Below, piece by piece: positions 26,384 to 35,627 of a stretch of 64,000 nt of DNA. Every line of letters starts with the position of its first letter. Position 1 is the stretch's first letter. The translations under genes were made by a program, and so were the position numbers. The notes under the pieces are model-generated. The model did not search any database, was not told the DNA's origin, and was given only the letters and a program-made list of their open reading frames with translations. This stretch comes from Melioribacter sp. (GTDB taxonomy: Bacteria; Bacteroidota; Ignavibacteria; Ignavibacteriales; Melioribacteraceae), in the NCBI GenBank assembly GCA_003155655.1, contig PMDS01000097.1:33249-97248 (forward strand), given 5' to 3'.

Positions 26384-28170
26384 ATGATATGATCCAAAAC
26401 GCAACCCTTATAGATCCTAGCATGAAGGAGATTGTTGACAGCTTTTTAGTTGAAACAAAAGAAATTTTGGAAAAGCTGGATTTTGATCTTCTTGAACTAG
26501 AAAAAAAGCCTGAAGATGCTGATTTAATTAATCAGATTTTCAGATCTTTTCACACTATTAAAGGAACCTCAGGTTTTCTTGGTCTGGAAAAACTTCCTCA
26601 TGTTACGCATAAATGTGAAGATATTCTCAACAAACTTAGGAAAGGTGAAATAAAACTTTCTCCTGCTATAATGGATGGGATAATTCTCGCTTTTGATATA
26701 ATTAAAGAACTTGTAAAAAGAATAGAAATAGACAAAAACGAGGAAGTTGAGATTGGCAAATCAGATTCGGTACTAGAAAATCTACTGGCTGAAATAGAAA
26801 ATAAAAAGAATACTGAACCAGTCAGTCAAGCTCAGGGAGCAGCTGCAAAACAAGACCAACCTGTTGCTAATGTTGAATCAATTGGCACTGAAGAAGTGCA
26901 GCAAATTCCCAAAGAAGATCAGCAGGCAAAACCTACATCAGTTAAGAAAAACACCTCAACAGCTAGTGTTGCCGAAAACTCTATAAGAGTTGATGTTGAC
27001 AGACTTGATGCATTATTGGATATAGTTTCTGAGCTTGTTCTCGGAAGAAACAGGCTTTCTCAAGTCACATCTAAATTTGGATTGGAATACGAAGCAATAA
27101 AATATTCCAAAGATTTTGAAGAAGTTACAAAACAAATAGACTTGATGACTACAGAGCTTCAACTTGTTGTAATGAAATTACGCATGATTAAAATTCAGAA
27201 AATTTTTAACCGATACCCAAGAGTAGTTCGTGATCTTTCTAAAGAACTTAAAAAAGACGTTGACCTGGTTATTAGAGGAGAAGAAACTGAGGTTGATAAA
27301 AACCTTATTGAAGAAATTAATGACCCTCTTGTGCATCTTATAAGAAATTCAGTTGACCATGGCGTAGAGACACCGGCTGTGAGAGTTAAAGCAGGCAAGA
27401 ACCCAAAAGGAACTGTAATACTTTCAGCTGAACATATAGGTAATAATATTGTAATTACAGTTGAAGATGATGGTAAAGGAATAGATCCAAACATTATTAA
27501 AAAGAAAGCAATTGAGAAAAAATTAATTACTAGCGAGAGAGCTAAAGAATTAACAAAGCAGGAAATTATCAATTTAATTTTCTTACCCGGCTTTTCTACT
27601 TCTGAAATTGTTTCTAATGTTTCCGGCCGTGGAGTTGGCATGGATGTAGTTAAAACTAACGTAACTAAGCTACAGGGAATAATCAATACGGAATCAGAAC
27701 CGGGCAAAGGAACAAAGATTATTATCAAACTCCCTCTTACATTGGCAATTATTTCTGGAATGATAGTTAAAGCCCGGAATGAATTTTTTGTTATACCGCT
27801 GGGTTCTGTGGTTGAAGTGCTGCGGGTAAGAAAGGATCAAATACATACTATTAAGGGAAAAGAAATTATTAATCTTCGAGAATCTCTTCTTCCTCTTGTT
27901 GCGCTTGATCAATTGTTTGCGGGCAGGATTAATGGAAGAAAGAAAAATGAAAATTTATGGCAATATGTTGTAGAAGTTGGAATAGCCGAACAGCGTTTTG
28001 GCATTAAAGTCGATGAACTGATTGGTCAACAGGAAGTTGTAATAAAATCTCTTGGCGCTTATCTTGGTAAAATTGATGGTATTGCAGGTTCGACAATTAT
28101 GGGTGATGGCACAGTTGTTATGATTGTAGATGTAAATGAATTATTTAATAGATTGGAAAAATCTTCTTGA
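26380..28170 (+). CDS. cheA: Chemotaxis histidine kinase CheA
   Basis: Kinase of 596 residues. The P1 Hpt domain has the phosphorylated histidine in FHTIKGTSGFLG (H58). A low-complexity linker (about 140-195) takes the place of a P2 CheY-binding domain. P3 dimerisation (RVDVDRLDALLDIVSELV), the P4 ATPase (LIRNSVDHGVE, EDDGKGIDP, GRGVGMDVV) and the P5 CheW-like domain follow in order. CheA phosphorylates CheY and CheB under control of the MCP/CheW array. It overlaps cheZ at ATGA and cheB at TTGA, showing tight translational coupling. Confidence 0.97.
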   Translation: MNDMIQNATLIDPSMKEIVDSFLVETKEILEKLDFDLLELEKKPEDADLINQIFRSFHTIKGTSGFLGLEKLPHVTHKCEDILNKLRKGEIKLSPAIMDGIILAFDIIKELVKRIEIDKNEEVEIGKSDSVLENLLAEIENKKNTEPVSQAQGAAAKQDQPVANVESIGTEEVQQIPKEDQQAKPTSVKKNTSTASVAENSIRVDVDRLDALLDIVSELVLGRNRLSQVTSKFGLEYEAIKYSKDFEEVTKQIDLMTTELQLVVMKLRMIKIQKIFNRYPRVVRDLSKELKKDVDLVIRGEETEVDKNLIEEINDPLVHLIRNSVDHGVETPAVRVKAGKNPKGTVILSAEHIGNNIVITVEDDGKGIDPNIIKKKAIEKKLITSERAKELTKQEIINLIFLPGFSTSEIVSNVSGRGVGMDVVKTNVTKLQGIINTESEPGKGTKIIIKLPLTLAIISGMIVKARNEFFVIPLGSVVEVLRVRKDQIHTIKGKEIINLRESLLPLVALDQLFAGRINGRKKNENLWQYVVEVGIAEQRFGIKVDELIGQQEVVIKSLGAYLGKIDGIAGSTIMGDGTVVMIVDVNELFNRLEKSS

Positions 28171-29243
28171 AAGAGAATATATCTGTCCTTGTTGTAGACG
28201 ATTCAGCTTTTATGCGCAAATCGCTATCTATTATGCTCGAAAGTGATCCGGGTATAACTGTAGTTGGAACTGCCCGCAACGGGGAGGAAGGATTTCAGCA
28301 GGCAGTAAAATTAAAACCTGATATAATTACTCTTGACATTGAAATGCCTGTAATGGATGGGTTAACAGCGCTTAAAAAAATTATGAGTGAGTGTCCCACC
28401 TCTGTTATAATGGTAAGCTCAATTACAACTGAAGGAGCTCAAGCAACAATTAAAGCACTAGAACTGGGAGCTGTTGACTTCATTCCAAAAGAACTTTCTT
28501 TTATTAGTGTGAATATAACAAGTATTAAAGATGATCTTATTCAAAAAGTTAAAGAGATTGTAAGACATAAATTGTTTCAAGAACGGCTGCAAAGAATTAA
28601 AATATCTTCGGTAGTACCGGTACAAAAAAGTATTAATCTAAGCCAGGAAATTCCACAAATCGGGTACAAAGCAATTGCACTAGGAATATCAACTGGAGGG
28701 CCATTTACGCTTCAAAAAGTTTTACCGGTGCTTTCAGCAAAATTGAACGTTCCTATGTTTATTGTGCAGCACATGCCTCCCAAATTTACTAAATCACTTG
28801 CTGAAAGATTAAACGGGCTTTCATTTCTTGAAGTAAAAGAGGCGGAAGACGGCGACGAAGTAAAACCAAATGTAGTTTATCTTGCACCTGGCGGCTTTCA
28901 TATGAAACTTAAAAGCAATGGTTCAAATAATATTATAATAAATATTACAAAAGAGCCAAGTGATTCTTTACACAGACCTTCAGTTGATGTAATGATGAAT
29001 TCTGTTATAGATGTTTATGGTAAATATACACTTGGTGTTATTATGACGGGAATGGGCAAAGATGGATTTGAAGCAATTAAAAAATTAAAAGCTCTTGGCG
29101 GGCATGCAATTGCTCAAGAAGAAGAGTCTTGCGTAGTTTATGGAATGCCAAAAGCAATTGTAGATGGTGGTCTTGCCGATGCAGTTCTATCGGCAGAAAA
29201 AATTCCAGAAGTAATTAACAAGGTGGTGGCAAATGGCAGATAA
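28167..29243 (+). CDS. cheB: Chemotaxis methylesterase/deamidase CheB
   Basis: Protein of 358 residues with an N-terminal receiver (VVDDSAFMRKSL, aspartate in ITLDIEMPVMDG) and a C-terminal methylesterase domain. The catalytic triad regions are GISTGGP (serine), VQHMPP (histidine) and TGMGKDG (aspartate). It removes methyl groups that CheR adds to MCPs. It starts with TTG 28167 overlapping the cheA stop codon. With CheR present, a full adaptation system is encoded. Confidence 0.96.
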   Translation: MKENISVLVVDDSAFMRKSLSIMLESDPGITVVGTARNGEEGFQQAVKLKPDIITLDIEMPVMDGLTALKKIMSECPTSVIMVSSITTEGAQATIKALELGAVDFIPKELSFISVNITSIKDDLIQKVKEIVRHKLFQERLQRIKISSVVPVQKSINLSQEIPQIGYKAIALGISTGGPFTLQKVLPVLSAKLNVPMFIVQHMPPKFTKSLAERLNGLSFLEVKEAEDGDEVKPNVVYLAPGGFHMKLKSNGSNNIIINITKEPSDSLHRPSVDVMMNSVIDVYGKYTLGVIMTGMGKDGFEAIKKLKALGGHAIAQEEESCVVYGMPKAIVDGGLADAVLSAEKIPEVINKVVANGR

Positions 29244-29487
29244 TTTTGACGATACTCTTTTCAAAGATATTTTTGTGAAAAATAAAGCCTGTACTGGAAA
29301 TTTGTTTAAACAGGGAGATATTGATATAAATGGCAATATCAAAATTAGTGTTGAAGATGATGAACTTGACGGTGTCAGAATTATCTTTAAGAAAGACGCT
29401 AATGATTCAATAAAAGAAATAAAATTTATTTGTTCTTGCGGTCAGTCCAAATCAATCATTCTAGATTATTCAGACTCCAATGGCTAA
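29233..29487 (+). CDS. Small acidic protein with a CxC motif, end of chemotaxis operon
   Basis: Unrecognised protein of 84 residues. It overlaps the end of cheB by 11 bases, which supports it being real and co-translated. The sequence is acidic, with a predicted beta-rich C-terminal half ending in FICSCGQSKSIILDYSD. The CSC pair could bind metal or be redox active; a third cysteine lies near residue 20 (NKACTGN). No membrane segment or signal peptide. The function is unknown; its position suggests a role with CheB or at the switch to flagellar assembly genes. Confidence 0.7.
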   Translation: MADNFDDTLFKDIFVKNKACTGNLFKQGDIDINGNIKISVEDDELDGVRIIFKKDANDSIKEIKFICSCGQSKSIILDYSDSNG

Positions 29488-29517
29488 TTCTGACCAATAA
29501 ATCACAATTGGTGAATT

Positions 29518-29589
29518 TTAGCCAATCTAACCGGCATTTATTGCTACTTTTCCATTTTTTATAAGGATTCTAACTGGCATTTCTTTTGG
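29518..29589 (+). promoter_or_regulatory. Sigma-54-like promoter and upstream activator site for the flgB operon
   Basis: TTAGCCAATCT at 29518 and, exactly 57 bases on, TGGCAT at 29575, then N5 and TTGG (29586-29589). Consensus is TGGCAC-N5-TTGC, so the -24 and spacing fit and the -12 C is replaced by G. The same TTAGCCAA/TGGCAT pair with the same 57-base offset occurs upstream of fliL (42212/42269). Confidence 0.45.
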
Positions 29590-29616
29590 GTATTATTAGT
29601 AAAATCAAGGGTAAAT

Positions 29617-30009
29617 ATGTCAGGTACTGTGAAACTTCTTGAAAATCTTCTCAACTACTGCACTGAAAAAAATAAAGTAATTGCAAAAAATCTTTCAAAC
29701 ATTGGTACAGAAAATTACCAGCGGGAAGATATTATGTTCAAAGATATTCTTGATCAGAAAGTCAATTCTCTTCTTAAAACTGATAACGAAAAGCATATAA
29801 GCAGCCTAAAAGCAGAACTTCCACAGGATCAAAAGTTTGAACATATTTTTGATGACAGCACGGAGATGGATTCGGGTGTTAATAACGTGAACATCGAAAA
29901 GGAAATGTCTGACTTGGCTGAAAATACTCTACGTTACAAATTTGCTTCTAGAAAAGTCGGTGATTATTACAAAAATATTCAAAATGTTATCAAAGGAGGT
30001 TCTGCTTGA
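29617..30009 (+). CDS. flgB: Flagellar proximal rod protein FlgB
   Basis: Protein of 130 residues, the usual FlgB length. The N-terminus has the rod/hook family pattern in NKVIAKNLSNIGTENYQRED, and the C-terminus has the helical segment LAENTLRYKFASRKVGDYYK. It builds the proximal rod crossing the periplasm together with FlgC and FlgF. It opens the flgB-flgC-fliE-fliF-fliG operon order seen in many bacteria. A sigma-54-like promoter lies directly upstream. Start ATG 29617 follows AAGGGTAAAT. Confidence 0.93.
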   Translation: MSGTVKLLENLLNYCTEKNKVIAKNLSNIGTENYQREDIMFKDILDQKVNSLLKTDNEKHISSLKAELPQDQKFEHIFDDSTEMDSGVNNVNIEKEMSDLAENTLRYKFASRKVGDYYKNIQNVIKGGSA

Positions 30010-30509
30010 AAATAAGTGGAAGTCTTTTCGGTTTGAACATTAGTTCAAAAGGAATGAGCATCCAAAGAAAAAAAATGGATCTTATTTCTCAAAATATTGC
30101 AAATGCAGATAATGTAAGGACAGAAAATGGTGAGCCTTACAAAAGAAAATTTTTGAAAGTTGAAACAGAACAAAATCAATTTATCAATAATCTTCAAATG
30201 GAAGGACAAGCATTAAATCTTCAAGTTACTAACAAAGATCATATTTCAACATTACAAACACCTCAAAATATTTCTATTTCTTCAGGAATGGGTGAAATAA
30301 GTATGACTGAAAAAGAAGATGCCAAACCTGGCGATCAAATTTATATGCCCGAAAACCCAGAAGCAGATGCTCAAGGTTACGTTCAAATGTCGAACGTTAA
30401 TATAATTAATGAAATGGTTGATATGATAGCAGCCACAAGAAGTTATGAAGCAAATCTGCAGGCTCTTAATTCTGCAAAAACAATGGCTAAAGATTCCTTG
30501 GAGATATAA
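30006..30509 (+). CDS. flgC: Flagellar proximal rod protein FlgC
   Basis: Protein of 167 residues with the N-terminal signature MDLISQNIANADNVRTENG and the C-terminal signature MVDMIAATRSYEANLQAL found in rod and hook proteins. It is secreted through the flagellar export gate. The start is TTG 30006, overlapping the flgB stop (TTGA), with AAAGGAGG just upstream. The following small gene overlaps its stop at TAATG. Confidence 0.95.
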   Translation: MKISGSLFGLNISSKGMSIQRKKMDLISQNIANADNVRTENGEPYKRKFLKVETEQNQFINNLQMEGQALNLQVTNKDHISTLQTPQNISISSGMGEISMTEKEDAKPGDQIYMPENPEADAQGYVQMSNVNIINEMVDMIAATRSYEANLQALNSAKTMAKDSLEI

Positions 30510-30748
30510 TGAAAATTTCAGCAAATGTAATTGGCAACTATGCTCCCTCTTATGTTAAAAACGTGCAAAATAATAGTAGAACAGAAAGTGTAAATAGTTC
30601 TAAAGAAAAAATTTCGGCAGAAGAAAAAAAATTTTTTGCAGGGCTATATCCTGCTCAAAAAGACGAAATATTAAGTTACCAGCTTTATGATTCAAAAGGA
30701 AAAGTATCTGGCGTCCATGTTGGGTCACTTTTTGATAGGAGAGGATAA
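30509..30748 (+). CDS. Small unknown protein between flgC and fliE
   Basis: Unrecognised protein of 79 residues, translationally coupled to flgC (TAATG) and ending one base before fliE. It begins MKISANVIGNYAPSY and has a charged middle with ISAEEKKFFAGLYPAQKDEI, then a glycine-rich end (GKVSGVHVGSLFDRRG). No signal peptide or membrane span. The MKI-type start and small size recall FlgM or export chaperones, but no diagnostic motif is present. Its place within the rod operon argues for a role in assembly or regulation. Confidence 0.72.
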   Translation: MKISANVIGNYAPSYVKNVQNNSRTESVNSSKEKISAEEKKFFAGLYPAQKDEILSYQLYDSKGKVSGVHVGSLFDRRG

Positions 30749-30749
30749 A

Positions 30750-31040
30750 ATGAAAATAGAAGGTATCGGTAATCTAATTCCAAATTTAATTGAGGTTCAA
30801 AAACCTAAAGCACAAGAAACTGAAAATTTTGGAGCCACTTTCAGTGACTTTGTTAAAAGTGTTAATGATGATCAAAACAGTTCCGCTATGGCAGTGGAAA
30901 AATTTGTTTCCGGCGATGGAGTCGAACTTCATGATGTGATGGTTGCCGGTGAGAAAGCAAAAACCAGTCTTCAACTATTGATGGAGATAAGAAATAAAAC
31001 AATTGACATGTTTAAACAATTATCCAATTTGCCAGTCTAA
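30750..31040 (+). CDS. fliE: Flagellar MS-ring/rod junction protein FliE
   Basis: Protein of 96 residues, a normal FliE length, that joins the MS ring to the proximal rod. Family features are FSDFVKSVNDDQNSSAMAVE, the DGVELHDVMVAGEKA segment and LLMEIRNKTIDMFKQL near the end. ATG 30750 is chosen because GGAGAGGAT precedes it and the protein then starts at MKIEGIG; an in-frame upstream extension overlaps the preceding gene and is unlikely. Confidence 0.93.
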   Translation: MKIEGIGNLIPNLIEVQKPKAQETENFGATFSDFVKSVNDDQNSSAMAVEKFVSGDGVELHDVMVAGEKAKTSLQLLMEIRNKTIDMFKQLSNLPV

Positions 31041-31042
31041 CT

Positions 31043-32644
31043 ATGAATGCAAATCCTTTACAATCAGTTTTAGGCATCATCAACAAACTTAACGCAAAGC
31101 AAAAATTTATTTTGATTAGCGGCGTTGTATTAACAATGTTGCTGATGGCCGTTCTTCTTTTCATACTTAATGAACCAAATTATGCTATTCTTTATTCGGG
31201 TCTTTCTCAGGAAGATGCTTCAAAAGTTATTGAATATCTCGGCAACCAAAAGATACCTTACAAGATTGATGATAATGGGCAGACTATAAAAGTTGCACAT
31301 GAGAAAGTTTATGAGATGCGGCTTGCACTTGCAGGAAGAGGTATTCCGAGTTCCGGCATAATTGGTTATGAGATTTTTGATAAAACTACAATGGGTATGT
31401 CTGAATTCATGCAGAAATTAAACTATAAACGTGCCCTTGAAGGTGAATTGGCTAGAACTATTCAACAGCAGGAATGTGTTCTCGGTGCACGAGTGCATAT
31501 CTCAATTCCTCAAAAAACTATTTTTAAGGAAGAGGAAAAGAACCCCACAGTCTCTGTGGTACTGAAATTAAAGCCTAACGCAGCTCCTACTAAAGAAAAC
31601 ATACAATCAATAGTAAATTTGCTGTGCGGGAGTATTGAAGGAATGCAGCCGGGAAAAGTGTCGATAATAGACACAAAAGGAAGAATTTTGAATAATGAAG
31701 GAGAGGATGGTCCACTCGCTTTTGCTACTTCAAAACAATATGAAATTAAAAAATCAATAGAAAATTACCTGGTTAAAAAGGCACAGTCTATACTTGATAA
31801 TATTGTTGGTGTTGGGAATGCAATCGTGCAGGTAAATGCAGACTTAAATTTTGATCAGGTTGAAAAGACTATGGAGAACTATGATCCTGAATCTCAGGTT
31901 GCAGTTAGCGAGCAAACGACAAAAATAAATAATCAGGGAAAAATAAAGAACGATACCACTGTTGCTTCTAACGAAAACACACTAACTAATTATGAAATTA
32001 GTAAAACGATTGAAAAAGTTATGTCTGGCAACGGAAATATTAAAAGATTGAGTGTAGCTGCAGTTATAAATGATGTTGCCAAGGAAGTGAAAAAAGGGGA
32101 TAAAAAAGAAATTGTTTATGAACCACGTCCTGCGGATCAAATTAAAAAATTAGAAGACCTGATTAAAAATGCAGTAGGGTTGGATGTACAGCGTAACGAT
32201 CAATTTTCCATTGTTAATATTCCCTTTGAAACTAAGGTGAATGAAAATATCAATGAAGAAACCGGAACAGGTGCTATACCGGACGCTAATCAATATGTTA
32301 ATCTGGCTCTAATAATAGTTGCAATAATTTCATCAATTTTTGTCTTGAAGAGTTTAATGAAACGATTGAAGAATGAAAAAATAGTAATTGGTACAATTAA
32401 CCCAGGTAACTTTTCTTTAAGCACAGATACAGCATCTCTTCCGGTTTCACAGCCTGCACCTATGAATCATTTGGTTGCAAAAAAGAAAAGAGGAATAATG
32501 CAGCTTGGTGATATTGAAGATGAAATTTCTGATGAAGCATTGTCAAAAAAAAACCAGCAGGAAAGAATTGTTAACTATGTATCAAAAAATCCTATGGACG
32601 CAGCAAAATTAATAAACGCCTGGATGCATGAAGATGAAGTCTAA
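31043..32644 (+). CDS. fliF: Flagellar MS-ring protein FliF
   Basis: Inner-membrane ring protein of 533 residues. TM1 is at about 20-40 and TM2 at about 418-437. The periplasmic part has the ring-building motifs AILYSGLSQEDASKVIEYL and YKRALEGELARTIQ. The cytoplasmic C-terminus (AAKLINAWMHEDEV) is the FliG-binding tail. It houses the export gate and anchors the rotor. The coding sequence overlaps fliG by 17 bases. Confidence 0.97.
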   Translation: MNANPLQSVLGIINKLNAKQKFILISGVVLTMLLMAVLLFILNEPNYAILYSGLSQEDASKVIEYLGNQKIPYKIDDNGQTIKVAHEKVYEMRLALAGRGIPSSGIIGYEIFDKTTMGMSEFMQKLNYKRALEGELARTIQQQECVLGARVHISIPQKTIFKEEEKNPTVSVVLKLKPNAAPTKENIQSIVNLLCGSIEGMQPGKVSIIDTKGRILNNEGEDGPLAFATSKQYEIKKSIENYLVKKAQSILDNIVGVGNAIVQVNADLNFDQVEKTMENYDPESQVAVSEQTTKINNQGKIKNDTTVASNENTLTNYEISKTIEKVMSGNGNIKRLSVAAVINDVAKEVKKGDKKEIVYEPRPADQIKKLEDLIKNAVGLDVQRNDQFSIVNIPFETKVNENINEETGTGAIPDANQYVNLALIIVAIISSIFVLKSLMKRLKNEKIVIGTINPGNFSLSTDTASLPVSQPAPMNHLVAKKKRGIMQLGDIEDEISDEALSKKNQQERIVNYVSKNPMDAAKLINAWMHEDEV

Positions 32645-33674
32645 TGACAAATTAGCAATTAAAGACTTGCATGAAGAAGTCACGGGAACACAAAAAGCAG
32701 CAATGTTAATGGTTGCACTAAATGTTGAAGCTGCTTCAGCTGTTCTGAAACAGCTTGATAGTGTTGACGTTGAAGTTCTTACTGCAGAAATTTCCAAAGT
32801 TAAAAATATTTCTTCCAAAACAGCAGATAATGTTATTGAAGAATTTTATAACATGGTTACTGCACGTGAATATGTTTTGGAAGGCGGTTTAGATTTTGCC
32901 CAGGCTATCTTGGAAAAATCTTATGGTCCGTCAAAAGCTGTGGAAATAATTGAACGCATTAAAAGATTGACTACTTTAAAAGGTTTTGATGTGCTCAAAA
33001 AAGCTGAACCCGCACAACTTGTAAATTTTCTCAACAAAGAGCATCCTCAAACGATGGCTCTCATATTTTCTCAGCTCAGTGCCGATCAAACAGCAAATGC
33101 ATTAAAAGAACTCCCAGAGGATTTACGCATCGATGTTGTTTATAGAATTGCCACACTTGGCAAAATAGCACCACAGACCTTAAAACAGATTGAACATGTT
33201 GTTGATGAAATTGCCGGCGCTTCTATGAGTCAATCGGTTGGTAAATTGGGTGGGGCAAAGTGCCTTGCTGCAATTTTAAACCGTACAAATGTTTCGATGG
33301 TTAAAGAAATATTGGATAAAATGGAAAATTTAGACCCGGAAACTACATATGAAGTTAAACGCCTGATGTTCATATTTGATGAAATCATAAACATTAACGA
33401 TAAAGATATTCAGAAAATTATGCGCGAAATAGATCGTAAAGATTTGGCGCTTGCCCTTAAGGTTTCTGAAGAAAAACTAAAAGATAAAATATTCAAGAAT
33501 ATGAGCGAACGCGCAGCTGACTTGCTGAGAGAAGAATTACAATACATGGGAATGGTTAAGCTTAAGGAAGTTGAAGGGGCTCAGGCGCGAATTATTGATG
33601 TAATAAAAGCACTTGAAGAACAAGGAGAAATTTCTCTCAACATGAGAGGTGGACCAGAAGAAATATATGTCTAA
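32628..33674 (+). CDS. fliG: Flagellar motor switch protein FliG
   Basis: Rotor protein of 348 residues. The N-terminal domain binds FliF, the middle domain has KEHPQTMALIFSQL, and the C-terminal torque domain includes FDEIININDKDIQKIMREID and KDLALALK. FliG interacts with the MotA stator and with FliM. Its start at ATG 32628 lies inside fliF, indicating coupled translation. Confidence 0.97.
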   Translation: MKMKSNDKLAIKDLHEEVTGTQKAAMLMVALNVEAASAVLKQLDSVDVEVLTAEISKVKNISSKTADNVIEEFYNMVTAREYVLEGGLDFAQAILEKSYGPSKAVEIIERIKRLTTLKGFDVLKKAEPAQLVNFLNKEHPQTMALIFSQLSADQTANALKELPEDLRIDVVYRIATLGKIAPQTLKQIEHVVDEIAGASMSQSVGKLGGAKCLAAILNRTNVSMVKEILDKMENLDPETTYEVKRLMFIFDEIININDKDIQKIMREIDRKDLALALKVSEEKLKDKIFKNMSERAADLLREELQYMGMVKLKEVEGAQARIIDVIKALEEQGEISLNMRGGPEEIYV

Positions 33675-34287
33675 TGTTATTAAAATAAATCCCAGATCCA
33701 GTAAAATGAATGTTAAAGTAGCTGGAATTGGAAATTCCTTTGGAGTTGAAGAAGAAGTTGACTTATTAAAAAAGCAGCTTGAAGATCACTATGCCATGGG
33801 TTATAAAGAAGCAAAGGATAAAACTCTGCGCGATTTGGAAAAAGATTTTACAGATAAGCTTTACCATAAATATGAAGAAGTGTTTAACATACTACAAAGT
33901 TTTGATGAGAAATTTATTGAGTACGAAAAATATTTTGAAGAGTTAGTAATTGTAACTGCATATGAAATTGCCAAAAAAGTTGTTCAGAGAGAAATTGAAG
34001 AAAAAACAATTATTGATGAAAACATTAAAGTTGCTATAAATAAAATAATTGGCGCTAACGAAGTTCGTTTAAAATTAAACCCGAATGACGTAGATGAATT
34101 AACCGATTATAGTAAGGGATTATTAAACAACAGTTCTTTTACCAAAATTAAAATTGAAGGTGATAGCAAAATAGAACGGGGAGGTTGTTTAATTGAAACT
34201 GAAATTGGAAACGTGGATGCAAGAATTTCAACTCAATTAATGGAGTTGAAGAAACAACTGGAAAATAGCCTGCAGAAAAAGAGCTAA
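33667..34287 (+). CDS. fliH: Flagellar export regulator FliH
   Basis: Protein of 206 residues that holds the export ATPase FliI inactive and brings it to the gate. The C-terminal domain shows the FliH/YscL pattern: AYEIAKKVVQREIEEKT, VRLKLNPNDVDEL and GGCLIETEIGNVDAR. The N-terminal half is charged and helical. ATG 33667 is preferred; GTG 33649 is an in-frame alternative after GAGAG. It overlaps the fliG end by 8 bases and precedes fliI by 2 bases. Confidence 0.88.
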   Translation: MSNVIKINPRSSKMNVKVAGIGNSFGVEEEVDLLKKQLEDHYAMGYKEAKDKTLRDLEKDFTDKLYHKYEEVFNILQSFDEKFIEYEKYFEELVIVTAYEIAKKVVQREIEEKTIIDENIKVAINKIIGANEVRLKLNPNDVDELTDYSKGLLNNSSFTKIKIEGDSKIERGGCLIETEIGNVDARISTQLMELKKQLENSLQKKS

Positions 34288-34289
34288 AA

Positions 34290-35621
34290 ATGGACATAAC
34301 CGAACATATTCTTGAAAAGTATAGAAACGTTATTAGCAGAACAGATCCTATTTGTGTTAATGGAAAAGTTATTGATGTAATTGGATTAGTTATAGTTTCT
34401 GTTGGTCCTAATGCAATGATGGGGGAAATATGTTCCATTGTTGACCAGAATGGAAATGAAGTTTGCAAAGCGGAGGTAGTCGGTTTCAAAGGCGGCAAAG
34501 TACTTTCAATTGCAATAGGAGAAGTTCACAGCATATCTCCAGCATGCGAAATAAAGGCTTCCGGTAAGAGTTTTTCTGTTGGGGTTGGTAAAGAATTATT
34601 GGGAAGGGTAATTGATGGATTTGGAAATCCAATTGATGGTAAAGGAGAAATAAATTATACATCACGGCGTGAAACATACCGTGAACCTCCTAATCCGCTA
34701 GAAAGGAAAAGAATTGCAACTCCAGTTCAAACTGGAATACGCGCCATTGATGGATTGCTTACAATTGGTAAGGGGCAACGTATAGGAATATTTGCAGGTA
34801 GTGGAGTAGGTAAAAGTGTGACACTTGGAATGATTGCGCGTAATACAAGTGCAGACGTTAACATTATAGCCTTAATTGGTGAAAGGGGAAGAGAAGTTCG
34901 GGAGTTTATTGAAAGAGATTTGGGCGAGGAAGGATTAAAGAGATCAGTAATTGTTGTTGCAACAAGCGATAAATCTCCATTAGTAAGAATGAAGGGCGCC
35001 TATATAGGAACAACCATTGCAGAGTACTTCCGCGATCTTGGCATGGATGTAATGTTTATGATGGATTCAGTTACACGTTTTGCAATGGCTCAAAGAGAAA
35101 TTGGTTTAACTATTGGCGAGCCACCAACTACAAAGGGTTACACTCCTTCGGTATTTGCTCTTCTACCAAAATTACTTGAACGGGCAGGTAATACAGAAAA
35201 AGGCTCAATAACCGGCCTTTATACAGTGTTAGTTGATGGTGATGATATGACAGAACCAATAGCAGATGCAGTACGCTCGATACTTGATGGACATATAGTT
35301 TTATCCCGTAAACTTGCTAACAGAGGGCAATATCCTGCAATTGACACTCTACAAAGTGTGAGCAGGGTAATGCCGGATATTGTTGATAAAAATCATTATC
35401 AGCGGGCAATGCGTTTTAGCGAAATTCTTTCAACATATAAAGAAGCGGAAGATTTGATTAATATAGGCGCTTATGTAAAAGGAAGCAACCCCCAAATTGA
35501 TCACGCACTTTCAAAAATAAGTCAGTTACGCGGGTTCTTAAAACAGGAAATTTTTGAAAAAGCACTTTATGATGATTCCTGTGAAAGATTGAATGAAATT
35601 ATTGAGGCACCACTGGTATAA
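34290..35621 (+). CDS. fliI: Flagellar export ATPase FliI
   Basis: Protein of 443 residues, homologous to the F1 beta subunit. Walker A is GIFAGSGVGKS (to about residue 176), followed by ALIGERGREVREFIE and the Walker B region MFMMDSVTRFAMAQRE. The C-terminal helical part contains GAYVKGSNPQID, characteristic of FliI. It powers or assists unfolding and export of flagellar substrates with FliH and FliJ, which flank it. Confidence 0.97.
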   Translation: MDITEHILEKYRNVISRTDPICVNGKVIDVIGLVIVSVGPNAMMGEICSIVDQNGNEVCKAEVVGFKGGKVLSIAIGEVHSISPACEIKASGKSFSVGVGKELLGRVIDGFGNPIDGKGEINYTSRRETYREPPNPLERKRIATPVQTGIRAIDGLLTIGKGQRIGIFAGSGVGKSVTLGMIARNTSADVNIIALIGERGREVREFIERDLGEEGLKRSVIVVATSDKSPLVRMKGAYIGTTIAEYFRDLGMDVMFMMDSVTRFAMAQREIGLTIGEPPTTKGYTPSVFALLPKLLERAGNTEKGSITGLYTVLVDGDDMTEPIADAVRSILDGHIVLSRKLANRGQYPAIDTLQSVSRVMPDIVDKNHYQRAMRFSEILSTYKEAEDLINIGAYVKGSNPQIDHALSKISQLRGFLKQEIFEKALYDDSCERLNEIIEAPLV

Positions 35622-35627
35622 AAATAT

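Noticed and set aside
27195..27728. A 177-codon open frame on the minus strand inside cheA
   Set aside because: It lies fully opposite the conserved P3/P4 region of CheA, has no binding site and its translation resembles no family. It reflects codon bias of the real gene.
29529..29545. CCGGCAT with nearby TTGC upstream of flgB as a sigma-54 promoter
   Set aside because: GG and GC are separated by only 8 bases instead of 10. The element at 29575 has correct spacing.
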